Shown here: one piece after another, positions 27,089 to 35,905 of the stretch
Numbering within the stretch: the first letter of the stretch is position 1
How the letters are laid out: the number at the start of each line of letters is the position of its first letter
NCBI RefSeq assembly: GCF_036173065.1
Contig: NZ_CP108041.1
Location: forward strand, 930,001-994,000
Reading direction: 5' to 3'
DNA from: Rhodococcus sp. NBC_00297
GTDB lineage: Bacteria; Actinomycetota; Actinomycetes; Mycobacteriales; Mycobacteriaceae
Length of the DNA: 64,000 bases
The notes under the pieces: model-generated
Told to the model about the DNA's origin: nothing
The model's database searches: none
The model's input: only the letters and a program-made list of their open reading frames with translations
Position numbers and translations under genes: made by a program

Positions 27089-27733
27089 TCAGGCGCCGTA
27101 GCGCAGGACCCGGCGGGCGGCGAACTCACGGAAGTAGTCGAGCTTGCGACCGGGGACCAGCGACGGGAGGAGGTAGTGCCACAGCCGCTCCATGCGCGCC
27201 GACAACTCCTTGGTGCTGTCGGTGGCCACCGCGACCATGTGGGCGCCGACGATGACCTCCAGGAACAGCATTCCGGTGGTCACGGGGTCGAGGTCGGCCT
27301 CGAGGTCGCCCTCGTCGATCGCCCGACGCGCCAGGCCGGTGTGGTACTCGGCCCAGCCCTCCATGACGTTCTCACCGGTACCGCGGTAGTCGCCGATCTG
27401 ATGCTTGAGCCGGAACATCGCGGCGACCATCGGATCCGTGATCGCCAGATCGACCGTGATGTACGAGACACCGATCTCGGCCTCGAGAGCGGGGATCCGG
27501 CCGTCGTCCAGGGCGCGGCACGCCGTGGTCAGGCGCCGCACGCCCTCGTCGATGACGGCGCGAGCCAGCTCCTCCTTCGACCCGAAGTGGAAGTAGAGAG
27601 CTCCCTTGGTGACCTGCGACTGCGAAATGATCTCGCTGAGGCTGGCATTGGCGTACCCGAGCCGTAGAAAGACATGGGCGGCCCCCGCGAGCACCGTGTC
27701 TCTGGTGATCTCGGCGCGTGCCTGTCTGACCAT
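27089..27733 (-). CDS. TetR-family regulator, gamma-butyrolactone receptor type
   Basis: The product has 214 residues from ATG 27733, where GAGG sits 8 nt upstream and the family N-terminus (MVRQARAEITRDTVL) begins; ATG 27760 is an alternative. The helix-turn-helix block SEIISQSQVTKGALYFHFGS with KEELA is a hallmark of ScbR/ArpA-like receptors. The C-terminal domain contains a Trp (MEGWAEY) in the region of the ligand pocket. It would bind DNA until a butyrolactone-like signal releases it. No synthase gene (AfsA-like) is nearby. Ligand assignment is inference. Confidence 0.8.
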   Translation of the reverse strand: MVRQARAEITRDTVLAGAAHVFLRLGYANASLSEIISQSQVTKGALYFHFGSKEELARAVIDEGVRRLTTACRALDDGRIPALEAEIGVSYITVDLAITDPMVAAMFRLKHQIGDYRGTGENVMEGWAEYHTGLARRAIDEGDLEADLDPVTTGMLFLEVIVGAHMVAVATDSTKELSARMERLWHYLLPSLVPGRKLDYFREFAARRVLRYGA

Positions 27734-27895
27734 GCGATCCGCCTCGAAAGTTTGGGGCATTCAATCCGTGAACAACGCGAGAACGGTACCACTGGACCAC
27801 TACACAGCACGAGCACTCGTCCCGGAGTCCGAGCGTCGTGTCGTCACGACCGACGAGGTGGTCCACCGTGACCACCTCCGGTGACACTCGCGCTT

Positions 27896-28576
27896 TCAGC
27901 TCCCCAACCGGGGATCGGGCTCCAGATTCGTGAGCCCGTTCCAGCACAGGTTCACGATGTGCGCGGCCACCACCTCTTTCGAGGGAGACCGTTCGTCCAG
28001 CCACCATTGCGCCGTCATCGACACCATTCCGACCAATGCCTGGGCGTACAGCTGGGCATTGGCCGGGTCGATGTCGCGGCGGGAGAAGTCACCCGCCAGG
28101 ATGTGCCCCACCTGGCCGACGGCGTCGTTCAGCAGGCTCGAGTACGTTCCCTCGGCCGCGGCGACCGGGGAGTCGCGCACGAGGATGCGGAACCCGTCGC
28201 TGCGCTCCTCGACGTACGTCAACAGGGCCAGCGCCACCCGTTCGACCCGGATCCGGGACCGGTTCTCGGTCAGCGACGACGTGATCATGGACAGCAGCGT
28301 GGACATCTCGCGGTCCACCACCACGGCGTAGAGACCCTCCTTGCCGCCGAAGTGCTCGTACACGACCGGCTTGCTCACCTGCGCGCGTTGCGCGATCTCC
28401 TCGATGGACGTGGCCTCGTAGCCACGCTCGGCGAACAGCGTGCGGCCGATCTCGATCAACTGGGCCCGGCGCGCGGTCCCCGTCATCCGGACGCGGGGCG
28501 CACGTTCCGGTAGGGCGGCGTCACCGGGTGCACGCGGCTGATCGGGCTCGCGGGGCGCGTCGGGCGTCGAGGTCAT
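27896..28576 (-). CDS. TetR-family transcriptional regulator
   Basis: The product has 226 residues from ATG 28576. After a Pro-rich 30-residue lead, the N-terminal helix-turn-helix reads [23 protein letters not shown]. The rest is an all-helical ligand domain ending in [11 protein letters not shown]. The position upstream of glmU and tRNA-Gln corresponds to Rv1019. Target and ligand are unknown. A frame to 28675 exists but lacks support. Confidence 0.9.
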   Translation of the reverse strand: MTSTPDAPREPDQPRAPGDAALPERAPRVRMTGTARRAQLIEIGRTLFAERGYEATSIEEIAQRAQVSKPVVYEHFGGKEGLYAVVVDREMSTLLSMITSSLTENRSRIRVERVALALLTYVEERSDGFRILVRDSPVAAAEGTYSSLLNDAVGQVGHILAGDFSRRDIDPANAQLYAQALVGMVSMTAQWWLDERSPSKEVVAAHIVNLCWNGLTNLEPDPRLGS

Positions 28577-28692
28577 GGAATCACTGTGACACGCGAGCAC
28601 TGCGCGGCGAGTGAGGCCTGCGGAGCGTTTTACGGAGCGGGTGCACTCGTGCGAGGATCGACGCGCTCGGCGCACGCCAGCCGGGGCTGTGA

Positions 28693-28763
28693 TCCGCCGT
28701 GGTGTAATGGCAGCACCTCTGATTTTGGTTCAGATAGTTCAGGTTCGAATCCTGGCGGCGGAG
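28693..28763 (+). tRNA. tRNA-Gln (anticodon TTG)
   Basis: 71 nt fold with acceptor TCCGCCG/CGGCGGA, anticodon stem TCTGA/TCAGA around TTTTGGT (anticodon TTG), a standard T-loop TTCGAAT and discriminator G. CCA is not encoded. It lies just upstream of glmU. Confidence 0.95.
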
Positions 28764-28870
28764 CCGTGACGCCACAGCGGCGGAGCTGTTGTCGTAGGGC
28801 AGCGGAGCCGTGGCGACGAGTGTGGCGGGTCCCCCGCCCGGGGCACATCCGAAGTCGGTCGAGGAGATTC

Positions 28871-30349
28871 ATGACGTCGAAGGTCGCTGTAGTCGTGCTC
28901 GCCGCGGGGGCGGGAACCCGAATGCGATCGAAGACTCCGAAGGTTCTGCACGAACTGGCCGGTCGGTCCATGCTCGCGCACGCTCTGTACGCGGCCGACG
29001 GGGTGGACCCCGATCACCTCGTCACCGTCGTCGGGCACGACCGCGAGAAGGTCTCGGCCGCCGTCGCCGATCTGGCCGAGACGTTGGGTCGCACCATCGA
29101 CATCGCGGTGCAGGCCGAACAGCACGGCACCGGTCACGCGGTGCAGTGCGGCCTCGCGTCGCTGCCCGCCGACTTCGACGGCACCGTGGTGGTCACCGCG
29201 GGGGACGTGCCACTGCTCGACGCCCACACTCTGCAGGCACTGCTGCACGATCACCACTCCTCCGCGGAGCCCGTCGCGGTGTCGGTGCTCACCTTCGTCC
29301 CCGACGACGCGAACGGCTACGGCCGCATCGTCCGCGACGGGTCCGGCCAGGTCCAGGAGATCGTCGAGCACGCCGACGCGACTCCCGATCAGCTGACCAT
29401 CACCGAGGTGAACTCGGGTGTCTACGCCTTCGACGCGCAGTCGCTGCGGGTGGCTCTCGACTCGCTCGGCACCGACAACGCGCAGCACGAGCTGTACCTG
29501 ACCGACGTCCTGAAGATCTCGCGCCGACGCGGCCTGCCGGTGTTCAGCACCCAGCTCACCGACCCGTCGCTGGTGCGCGGTGTGAACGACCGAGTGCAGC
29601 TGTCCGAGGTCACCCGCATCCTCAACGAGCACATCCTCGCCCGCCACATGCGCGCCGGCGTGACCGTGATCGACCCGTCGTCGACGTGGGTGGACATCGA
29701 GGTCGCCGTCGGACGCGACGCCGTGCTGCACCCCGGCACGCAGTTGCACGGACGCACCGTCATCGGTGAGGACGCGATCATCGGGCCCGACACGACACTC
29801 ACCGACGTGTCGGTCGGCGAGGGCGCGACGGTGGTCCGCTCGCACGGATCCGACTCGGTGATCGGTGCCGGAGCGACGGTCGGGCCCTTCACCTACCTGC
29901 GGCCGAACAGCGACCTCGGCGACCACGGCAAGCTCGGCGCCTTCGTGGAGACCAAGAACGCGACCATCGGAGCGCACTCCAAGGTGCCGCACCTGACCTA
30001 CGTCGGCGACGCCAGCATCGGCGAGCACTCCAACATCGGTGCGTCCAGCGTCTTCGTCAACTACGACGGCGTCGGCAAGAGCCGGACCGAAATCGGTTCG
30101 CACGTGCGCACCGGTTCCGACACCATGTTCATCGCGCCGGTGCGCGTGGGCGACGGGGCCTACACGGGCGCCGGAACCGTCCTACGCCATGATGTACCGG
30201 CGGGAGCGCTCGCCGTCTCCGGTGGTCCGCAACGGATCATCGAGGGCTGGGTGCAGAAGAAGCGTCCGGGAACGCCGGCGGCAGAGGCCGCCGAACGCGC
30301 CCGTTCGACCGAGGAATCACACGTGCACGAACCGAAGGACGGCGAGTAG
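28871..30349 (+). CDS. glmU: Bifunctional UDP-GlcNAc synthesis enzyme GlmU
   Basis: The product has 492 residues from ATG 28871 (GAGGAG 5 nt upstream). The N-terminal uridyltransferase domain (about 1-235) has [17 protein letters not shown]. The C-terminal acetyltransferase domain (about 255-460) is a left-handed beta helix of hexapeptide repeats with [22 protein letters not shown]. It makes GlcNAc-1-P and then UDP-GlcNAc for peptidoglycan and arabinogalactan linker. A disordered basic/Glu tail ends the protein, as in mycobacteria. It is followed by prsA after 4 bp. Confidence 0.97.
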   Translation: MTSKVAVVVLAAGAGTRMRSKTPKVLHELAGRSMLAHALYAADGVDPDHLVTVVGHDREKVSAAVADLAETLGRTIDIAVQAEQHGTGHAVQCGLASLPADFDGTVVVTAGDVPLLDAHTLQALLHDHHSSAEPVAVSVLTFVPDDANGYGRIVRDGSGQVQEIVEHADATPDQLTITEVNSGVYAFDAQSLRVALDSLGTDNAQHELYLTDVLKISRRRGLPVFSTQLTDPSLVRGVNDRVQLSEVTRILNEHILARHMRAGVTVIDPSSTWVDIEVAVGRDAVLHPGTQLHGRTVIGEDAIIGPDTTLTDVSVGEGATVVRSHGSDSVIGAGATVGPFTYLRPNSDLGDHGKLGAFVETKNATIGAHSKVPHLTYVGDASIGEHSNIGASSVFVNYDGVGKSRTEIGSHVRTGSDTMFIAPVRVGDGAYTGAGTVLRHDVPAGALAVSGGPQRIIEGWVQKKRPGTPAAEAAERARSTEESHVHEPKDGE

Positions 30350-30353
30350 AGCA

Positions 30354-31337
30354 GTGACCACAGCCAACTGGATCGACAACCAGAAGAACTTGATGCTCTT
30401 CTCCGGTCGCGCTCATCCCGAGCTCGCCGAGCAGGTGGCGAAGGAACTCGGGATCGAGGTCACCCCGCAGACCGCCCGCGACTTCGCGAACGGCGAGATC
30501 TTCGTCCGCTTCGAGGAGTCCGTCCGCGGCTCCGACGCCTTCGTGCTCCAGAGCCACCCGTTCCCGTTGAACACGTGGCTCATGGAACAGCTCATCATGA
30601 TCGACGCGCTCAAGCGCGGATCCGCGAAGCGCATCACCGCGATCCTGCCGTTCTACCCCTACGCCCGCCAGGACAAGAAGCACCGCGGCCGCGAGCCCAT
30701 CTCTGCACGCCTGGTCGCCGATCTGCTCAAGACGGCCGGCGCCGACCGCATCATCACGGTCGATCTCCACACCGACCAGATCCAGGGCTTCTTCGACGGC
30801 CCGGTCGACCACATGCACGCGCACAGCCAGCTCGCCGACCACATCCGTGAGGGCTACAACCTCGAGCACATCACCGTGGTCTCCCCCGACTCCGGCCGCG
30901 TGCGCGTCGCGGAGAAGTGGGCCGACTCGCTCGGCGGGGCGCCGCTGGCGTTCATTCACAAGACGCGAGATCCGTTGGTGCCCAACCAGGTCAAGTCGAA
31001 CCGAGTCGTCGGTGACGTCGAGGGGCGCACCTGCATCCTGATCGACGACATGATCGACACCGGTGGCACCATCGCCGGCGCGGTGAAGGTGCTCGAGGAA
31101 GCCGGCGCGGGCGACGTCGTCATCGCCGCCACGCACGGCGTGCTGAGCCACCCGGCCGCCGAGCGCCTCGCGTCGTGCGGCGCCAAGGAGGTCGTCGTGA
31201 CCAACACGCTGCCCATCAGTGACGACAAGCTGTTCCCGTCGCTGACCGTGCTCTCCATCGCACCCCTGCTCGGCAAGACCATCCGTGAGGTCTTCGAGAA
31301 CGGGTCCGTCACCAGCCTGTTCAACGGCAACGCCTGA
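30354..31337 (+). CDS. prsA: Ribose-phosphate pyrophosphokinase
   Basis: The product has 327 residues from GTG 30354. It makes PRPP from ribose-5-phosphate and ATP, feeding nucleotides, His, NAD and decaprenyl-phosphoarabinose. Motifs: FANGEIFVRFEESVRG, YPYARQDKKHRGREPISA (ATP and flexible loop), VDLHTDQIQGFF, and the PRPP loop ILIDDMIDTGGTIAGA. It shares an operon with glmU (4-bp gap) and ends at a strong hairpin. Confidence 0.97.
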   Translation: MTTANWIDNQKNLMLFSGRAHPELAEQVAKELGIEVTPQTARDFANGEIFVRFEESVRGSDAFVLQSHPFPLNTWLMEQLIMIDALKRGSAKRITAILPFYPYARQDKKHRGREPISARLVADLLKTAGADRIITVDLHTDQIQGFFDGPVDHMHAHSQLADHIREGYNLEHITVVSPDSGRVRVAEKWADSLGGAPLAFIHKTRDPLVPNQVKSNRVVGDVEGRTCILIDDMIDTGGTIAGAVKVLEEAGAGDVVIAATHGVLSHPAAERLASCGAKEVVVTNTLPISDDKLFPSLTVLSIAPLLGKTIREVFENGSVTSLFNGNA

Positions 31338-31355
31338 GAAACGACGTCACCGACC

Positions 31356-31390
31356 GACACTCCCCGCGGACCTCGTCCGCGGGGAGTGTC
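31356..31390. terminator. Bidirectional terminator hairpin, prsA/egtD
   Basis: GACACTCCCCGCGGAC (31356-31371) and GTCCGCGGGGAGTGTC (31375-31390) are fully complementary 16-bp arms around CTC. There is no U-tract. It lies between convergent genes and can serve both. Confidence 0.85.
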
Positions 31391-31403
31391 GTCGTCGGGC
31401 GCC

Positions 31404-32390
31404 CTACTTCCGGGCCAGCACCAGGGCGAAGCGCTCGTCGGAATCGGTCCAGAACTCGTCGACCGTCAGCCCCGCCGCGGCCAGTTCGCCGGTGATCGAC
31501 TCGCGCCGGAACTTGGCGGAGATCTCGGTCCGCATCTCCTCGCCCGCCGCGAACTGCACGTCCAGGTCGAGGTCCGCGACGCGCACCGTGTGGTCGCGAC
31601 GTGCGCGCAGCCGCATCTCGATCCACTCGTTGCGCTCGTCCCACACGGCGACGTGCTCGAAGTCGTCCACGTCGAAGTCGGCGTTCAGCTGCCCGTTCAA
31701 CACGGAGAGCACGTTCAGGTCGAACTGCGCCGTCACTCCCTGCGCGTCGTCGTACGCGGGCACCAGAACCGCGGGGTCGATGACCAGCCCGACCCCGAGC
31801 AACAGGAACTCCCCCGTGTCGAGGGTGTTCGAGATGGCGGAGAGGAACTCGGCGCGCTCCTGCGGCACGAGGTTCCCCAGCGTGCCGCCCAGGAACGCCA
31901 ACGTCCTGCGCCCGCCGGTGGGGACCCAGAACAGACCACTGTCCGGGCCGCCGGTGCTCGTGAAATCGCTCACCACACCGTGGATCTTGAGATCCGGGTA
32001 CTGGCGCGACAACTCCTCCATCGCACCGGTCAACGCCGACGGCGACACGTCCTGCGGGACGTAGCGACGCAGGGTGCCGTGTTCCAGACCCGCGGACAGC
32101 AGCACCCGGGTCTTGTCCGACGATCCGGAGCCCAACTCGACCAGCACCTCCACTCCCGTCACGCGAGCGATCTCCGCGGCCCGTTCGGTCAGCAGGGCGC
32201 GCTCGGTGCGCGTCGGGTAGTACTCGTCCAACTCGGTGATGCGCTCGAACAGTTCGCTGCCCACGGCATCGTAGAAGTACTTCGGCGGCAACCATTTCGG
32301 CGTCGCGGTGAGCCCGCGGCGGGCATCTTCCCGCAGCGATTCCTGTAGATCACCCTCGGTGATGTGGATGTCCAGTGACGGCGCTGTCAT
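31404..32390 (-). CDS. egtD: L-histidine N-alpha-methyltransferase EgtD
   Basis: The product has 328 residues from ATG 32390, with GAGGAG upstream. It trimethylates histidine to hercynine with SAM, the first ergothioneine step. Motifs: WLPPKYFYDAVGSELFERIT at the N-terminus, the SAM loop LVELGSGSSDKTRVLL, LAFLGGTLGN and the substrate region YDDAQGVTAQFDLNVL. It is the last gene of egtA-B-C-D, transcribed leftward. Confidence 0.97.
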   Translation of the reverse strand: MTAPSLDIHITEGDLQESLREDARRGLTATPKWLPPKYFYDAVGSELFERITELDEYYPTRTERALLTERAAEIARVTGVEVLVELGSGSSDKTRVLLSAGLEHGTLRRYVPQDVSPSALTGAMEELSRQYPDLKIHGVVSDFTSTGGPDSGLFWVPTGGRRTLAFLGGTLGNLVPQERAEFLSAISNTLDTGEFLLLGVGLVIDPAVLVPAYDDAQGVTAQFDLNVLSVLNGQLNADFDVDDFEHVAVWDERNEWIEMRLRARRDHTVRVADLDLDVQFAAGEEMRTEISAKFRRESITGELAAAGLTVDEFWTDSDERFALVLARK

Positions 32391-32439
32391 GACGAACTCC
32401 TCGGTGCTGACGAGCATGGAAGGTGCAGGGGTGGAGCGG

Positions 32440-33171
32440 TCAGAAGGTGGTGATGTCCACGGATCCCGGTCGGGCGGAGACGAGGCACCGATCGGGCACC
32501 TGCTGCCATCCGGGCAGATCGTCGAGCGGTTCGGACGCGAGGACGACGCTGTCCTCGTCGTACCGGACGGAGAGCGAGTGGTAAAGCGTCGTCGCCCAAA
32601 GCGACTCGCCATCGCCGAGCAGCAGGTTGACGCGCGAGTCCGGAGCGGCGGCGTCGACGTCCGCCAGCAGACCGGCGAGTGCGTCCGCCGGATCGCGGTC
32701 CAGTAGCCGCTGCTGCAGAATCGCCCACAGCACAGCGGAATCCGTGGGTGCCGCCAACCGCAGCAGCGACTCGACGGGCACCTTCTCGGCGAGCGCGGAG
32801 ACCGACTGCGGCCATCCGCGCACGACACCGTTGTGGCTGAACGCCCATCGACCCTCGACGAAGGGCGCGCACGCCGACCGCTCGACGGGCATGCCGACGG
32901 TGGCGGACCGCACGGCCCCCATCACCGCCACCGAGCGGATGTGGGTGAGCGTGTCGGTGACGGCCCGGTCACCCCACATCGGCATCGCGCTCCGATACGA
33001 CGACGCGGTGCCGTTCGACCACCAGGCCGCACCGAAGCCGTCCGCGTTGATCGTGCCGCCGCCGCGCATCTCGCGGGGTGCGTACGACTGGGTGAGCAGC
33101 GATGTCGGGCCCGCGGTGAGCACGTCTCCGACGGTGCGCGCGGGTCCGAGATAGCCGACGTGTCGGCACAT
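32440..33171 (-). CDS. egtC: Ergothioneine gamma-glutamyl hydrolase EgtC
   Basis: The product has 243 residues and starts MCRHVGYLG. The Cys2 is the N-terminal nucleophile of class II glutamine-amidotransferase-like hydrolases once Met is removed. RGGGTINADGFGAAWW and FSHNGVV are further active-site blocks. It removes the gamma-glutamyl group from the hercynyl sulfoxide conjugate made by EgtB. It is 3 bp from egtB on the same strand. Confidence 0.96.
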   Translation of the reverse strand: MCRHVGYLGPARTVGDVLTAGPTSLLTQSYAPREMRGGGTINADGFGAAWWSNGTASSYRSAMPMWGDRAVTDTLTHIRSVAVMGAVRSATVGMPVERSACAPFVEGRWAFSHNGVVRGWPQSVSALAEKVPVESLLRLAAPTDSAVLWAILQQRLLDRDPADALAGLLADVDAAAPDSRVNLLLGDGESLWATTLYHSLSVRYDEDSVVLASEPLDDLPGWQQVPDRCLVSARPGSVDITTF

Positions 33172-33174
33172 CCG

Positions 33175-34503
33175 CTACCGGTGTCCCACGTCGCGGGCGC
33201 ACCGGAAGCCGGCGAAGATCTGGCGCCGGATCGGGTGGTCCCAGTTGCGGAACGTCGCGCGGACCGCCGTCTGGTCGGTGCCGAACGAGCCGCCGCGCAA
33301 CACCTTGTAGTCGCCGCCGAAGAACACCTCGGAGTACTCCGGGTAGGGGAACATCTCGAACCCGGGGTACGGCTCGAAGTCGGACGACGTCCACTCCCAG
33401 ACGTCGCCCATCAGCTGTTCGACGCCGAGCGGCGAGGCTCCCTCGGGATACGCGCCGACGTCGGCGGGTTCGAGGTGGCGTTGACCGAGATTCGCGTGCC
33501 GGTCGTCGGCGTCGTCGTCGCCCCAGGGGTTGCGCCGGGAGAGCCCGGACACGGGGTCGAAGCGTGCCGCCTTCTCCCATTCCGCCTCGGTCGGCAGGCG
33601 CTTGCCGGCCCAGCGGGCGTAGGCGTCGGCTTCGAACCAGCTGACGTGAACCACGGGCTGCGCTGCTCGAATCTGCTTCGCACGTCCGAAGACTCGACGC
33701 CACCACACACCGTCGTCGTCCTGCGACCAAGACTGCGGCGCGGTGAGACCGGCCTCGGTGCGGTGTGCCCAGCCGCGTTCGGTCCACAGCTCCTCGCGGT
33801 CGTAGCCACCGTCGGCGATGAACTGGAGGTACTCGCCGTTGGTCACCGGAGCCGCGTCGATCGCGAAGGTGGGCACCTCGACAGTGTGCGCGGGCCGCTC
33901 GTTGTCGAGGGCCCACGGATCGTCGCCGGTTCCCATCTCGAACGCGCCACCGGGGACGATGACCTCGACGTCGTGGGCGGGCGGCAGCTGGGCGCGGGGA
34001 GCGTCGGGTGCGTCCAGCACGGCGTCGCCGGTGCGCAGCTGATGTGTCGCCAGCATCGTCTCGTCGTGCTGCTGTTCGTGCTGCGCGACCATCGCGAAGA
34101 CAAAGCCGTTCTCCACCAGCCGACTCTCGTCGAAGGTGCAGCGCTGCAGCGCATCCAGTGACAGGGCGCGCACGGTGTCGACGTAGGCACGCGCCTCGTC
34201 GGGCGACAGCAGATCCAGCCCCGGCCGGGTGGACCGTGCGTGGCGGAACGCGTCGTAGAGGTCGTCGATCTCCGGGTGCACCGCGTCGCGGCCGCCCACG
34301 TCGCGGACCAGCCACAGCTCTTCCTGGTTGCCGATGTGGGCGAGATCCCAGACCAGAGGGCTCATCAACGGCGACACCTGCTCGCGCAGCCCGTCCTCGT
34401 CGAGGCACCGGGTGAGCGCCAGGGTCCGGGCGCGGCTACGCACCAGCATCGATTCGAGCCGGCCGCGCAGCGCCACCGCGTCGACCGTCGTGTTCGCCGT
34501 CAT
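33175..34503 (-). CDS. egtB: Ergothioneine sulfoxide synthase EgtB
   Basis: The product has 442 residues. The N-terminal DinB-like domain holds the three-His iron site: H56 (LAHIGNQEE) and H142/H146 (QHEQQHDE). The C-terminal FGE-sulfatase-type domain (about 190-440) has GGAFEMGTGDDPWALDNERP, WEKAARFDP, LMGDVWEWTSSDFEPYPG and LRGGSFGT. It joins gamma-glutamylcysteine to hercynine with O2. The start overlaps the egtA stop by 4 nt. Confidence 0.97.
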   Translation of the reverse strand: MTANTTVDAVALRGRLESMLVRSRARTLALTRCLDEDGLREQVSPLMSPLVWDLAHIGNQEELWLVRDVGGRDAVHPEIDDLYDAFRHARSTRPGLDLLSPDEARAYVDTVRALSLDALQRCTFDESRLVENGFVFAMVAQHEQQHDETMLATHQLRTGDAVLDAPDAPRAQLPPAHDVEVIVPGGAFEMGTGDDPWALDNERPAHTVEVPTFAIDAAPVTNGEYLQFIADGGYDREELWTERGWAHRTEAGLTAPQSWSQDDDGVWWRRVFGRAKQIRAAQPVVHVSWFEADAYARWAGKRLPTEAEWEKAARFDPVSGLSRRNPWGDDDADDRHANLGQRHLEPADVGAYPEGASPLGVEQLMGDVWEWTSSDFEPYPGFEMFPYPEYSEVFFGGDYKVLRGGSFGTDQTAVRATFRNWDHPIRRQIFAGFRCARDVGHR

Positions 34504-35753
34504 CGTGAGAACTCCTTCCGAGCATCGCCTCGTGGTGGTGTCGCCGCTGTCCCTGGTGCCGTCGGCGGCTGGGCGGCGGAGCAGCGCGTCGCCGCGCGGC
34601 CCAGGGCTTCACGCGCCTCGCCGTGGCTGGAGTCGGCCGCGAGTGTCAGCAGCTCCACCGCAGCTCGCCGCAGCGCCTGGTCGGCAAGTCCGTCCCGCGC
34701 CGCGTCCTCCCACCTGTTCAGGGTGGGTTCCGCCAGGTCCAGCGCCTGATCGGCCACCGAGTCGGAGGACAGCAGGGCGTCCACCGCGTACATCGGCACC
34801 TCCCACGCCCCGTCGGGTTGGCCGTCGAGGTACCGGATCTCGAGGTGGCCGCTCGCACGCACGAGGGGAAACACCGTCGTCAGGTGGTAGTCCAGGTCGG
34901 CCGTCGTGGGGCGCCGACCCATGTCGTCGTCCAGGTCACCCTCGAGCCACTGGGCGAACGTGGCCTCGCGCGGCGGCGCGGCGAGGCGCCCGTCGCGTCG
35001 CACACACAGGAGCGGGACGTCCATGACCCAGCGTGCGTAGTCGCGGACGGGATCGACCCCGAGCGGAACACGCGTGCGGGTGCGGTCCAGTTCGAACCAG
35101 GTGCGCATGCGCTGCGAGGCCCACCGACCGTCGGGAACGCCGTACAGAGCGGGCGTGGTCGCGAACGCCGCCAGTAACGCCGGACCCACGGCATGCACTG
35201 TGGCCCAGCGCCGTCGGATCTGCTCGTCGTCGCCGCCGGCGTCCACACTGACCTGGACCGCGGCCGTGTTGCACATCATGAGCTTGCCGTACGGGCCGTA
35301 CTGCTCGAAGCGCTGCTCCATCGCGCAGTAGCGCGGCAGCGTGAGCAGGCGGTCGGGAGGTCGCAGCGTGTCCGCGCCGCCTCCGGCGAGGGAGATCCCG
35401 TGCGAGTCGAGCAGGCGGGTCAACGTCTGCTCGTCGTCGCGCAACGCCTCGACGACGGAGGCGAGGGACGTGGCGGGCGAGGACGACAATTCGATCTGAC
35501 CACCGGGCTCGACGGAGACGACACTTCCGGAGCGGAGGGCGAGTGCGGGGGACTCGGGCCGAAGAGACTGCGGGGTGTGGGCACCCAGTGCCTCGGCGAG
35601 CGAGTCGAGAGTGGGACGTGCACCGGACGGGGTCCGGGTGAACCATTCGAGTTCTGCGCCGATCAGAGTCGGCGGCCCCACCTTGAAACAGACCCGGGCG
35701 AGGTATGCCTCGGCGGCGGGCCGCGAACTGAGAGTGCCGGAAACGGCCGTCAT
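34500..35753 (-). CDS. egtA: Glutamate-cysteine ligase EgtA
   Basis: The product has 417 residues. It makes gamma-glutamylcysteine with ATP for EgtB. Features of the GCS2-type fold: IGAELEWFT with the metal Glu, EPGGQIELSS, RYCAMEQRFEQYGPYGKLMM, and LEIRYLDGQPDGAW near the C-terminus. It is the first gene of the leftward egt operon, with RBS less clear. The upstream region has a dyad and an 8-bp direct repeat that may control it. Confidence 0.95.
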   Translation of the reverse strand: MTAVSGTLSSRPAAEAYLARVCFKVGPPTLIGAELEWFTRTPSGARPTLDSLAEALGAHTPQSLRPESPALALRSGSVVSVEPGGQIELSSSPATSLASVVEALRDDEQTLTRLLDSHGISLAGGGADTLRPPDRLLTLPRYCAMEQRFEQYGPYGKLMMCNTAAVQVSVDAGGDDEQIRRRWATVHAVGPALLAAFATTPALYGVPDGRWASQRMRTWFELDRTRTRVPLGVDPVRDYARWVMDVPLLCVRRDGRLAAPPREATFAQWLEGDLDDDMGRRPTTADLDYHLTTVFPLVRASGHLEIRYLDGQPDGAWEVPMYAVDALLSSDSVADQALDLAEPTLNRWEDAARDGLADQALRRAAVELLTLAADSSHGEAREALGRAATRCSAAQPPTAPGTAATPPRGDARKEFSR

Positions 35754-35796
35754 GGATGCCTCCGCGGGGTGACGGTGGAGCGTGAAGTGGAACGGG

Positions 35797-35834
35797 CACT
35801 GCGTACGGGAAGAGGAGCGGACACTGCGTGTCCG
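35797..35834. promoter_or_regulatory. Dyad and direct repeat upstream of egtA/egtE
   Basis: CACTGCGT occurs at 35797-35804 and 35822-35829. The second copy lies in a perfect dyad CGGACAC-TGC-GTGTCCG (35818-35834). It is 65-81 bp upstream of egtA. A candidate operator for the divergent egt promoters; no regulator can be named. Confidence 0.45.
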
Positions 35835-35905
35835 GATGACGTCTACCCCCGCCCTTCACAGACTAATCGCTCCCGCGCACGGTCGCCGGTAGTGTCGGCG
35901 TCACT

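Noticed and set aside
27734-27760. Earlier ATG (27760) for the butyrolactone-receptor-type regulator
   Set aside because: The conserved N-terminus begins at ATG 27733, which also has GAGG at suitable spacing; the earlier start is still possible.
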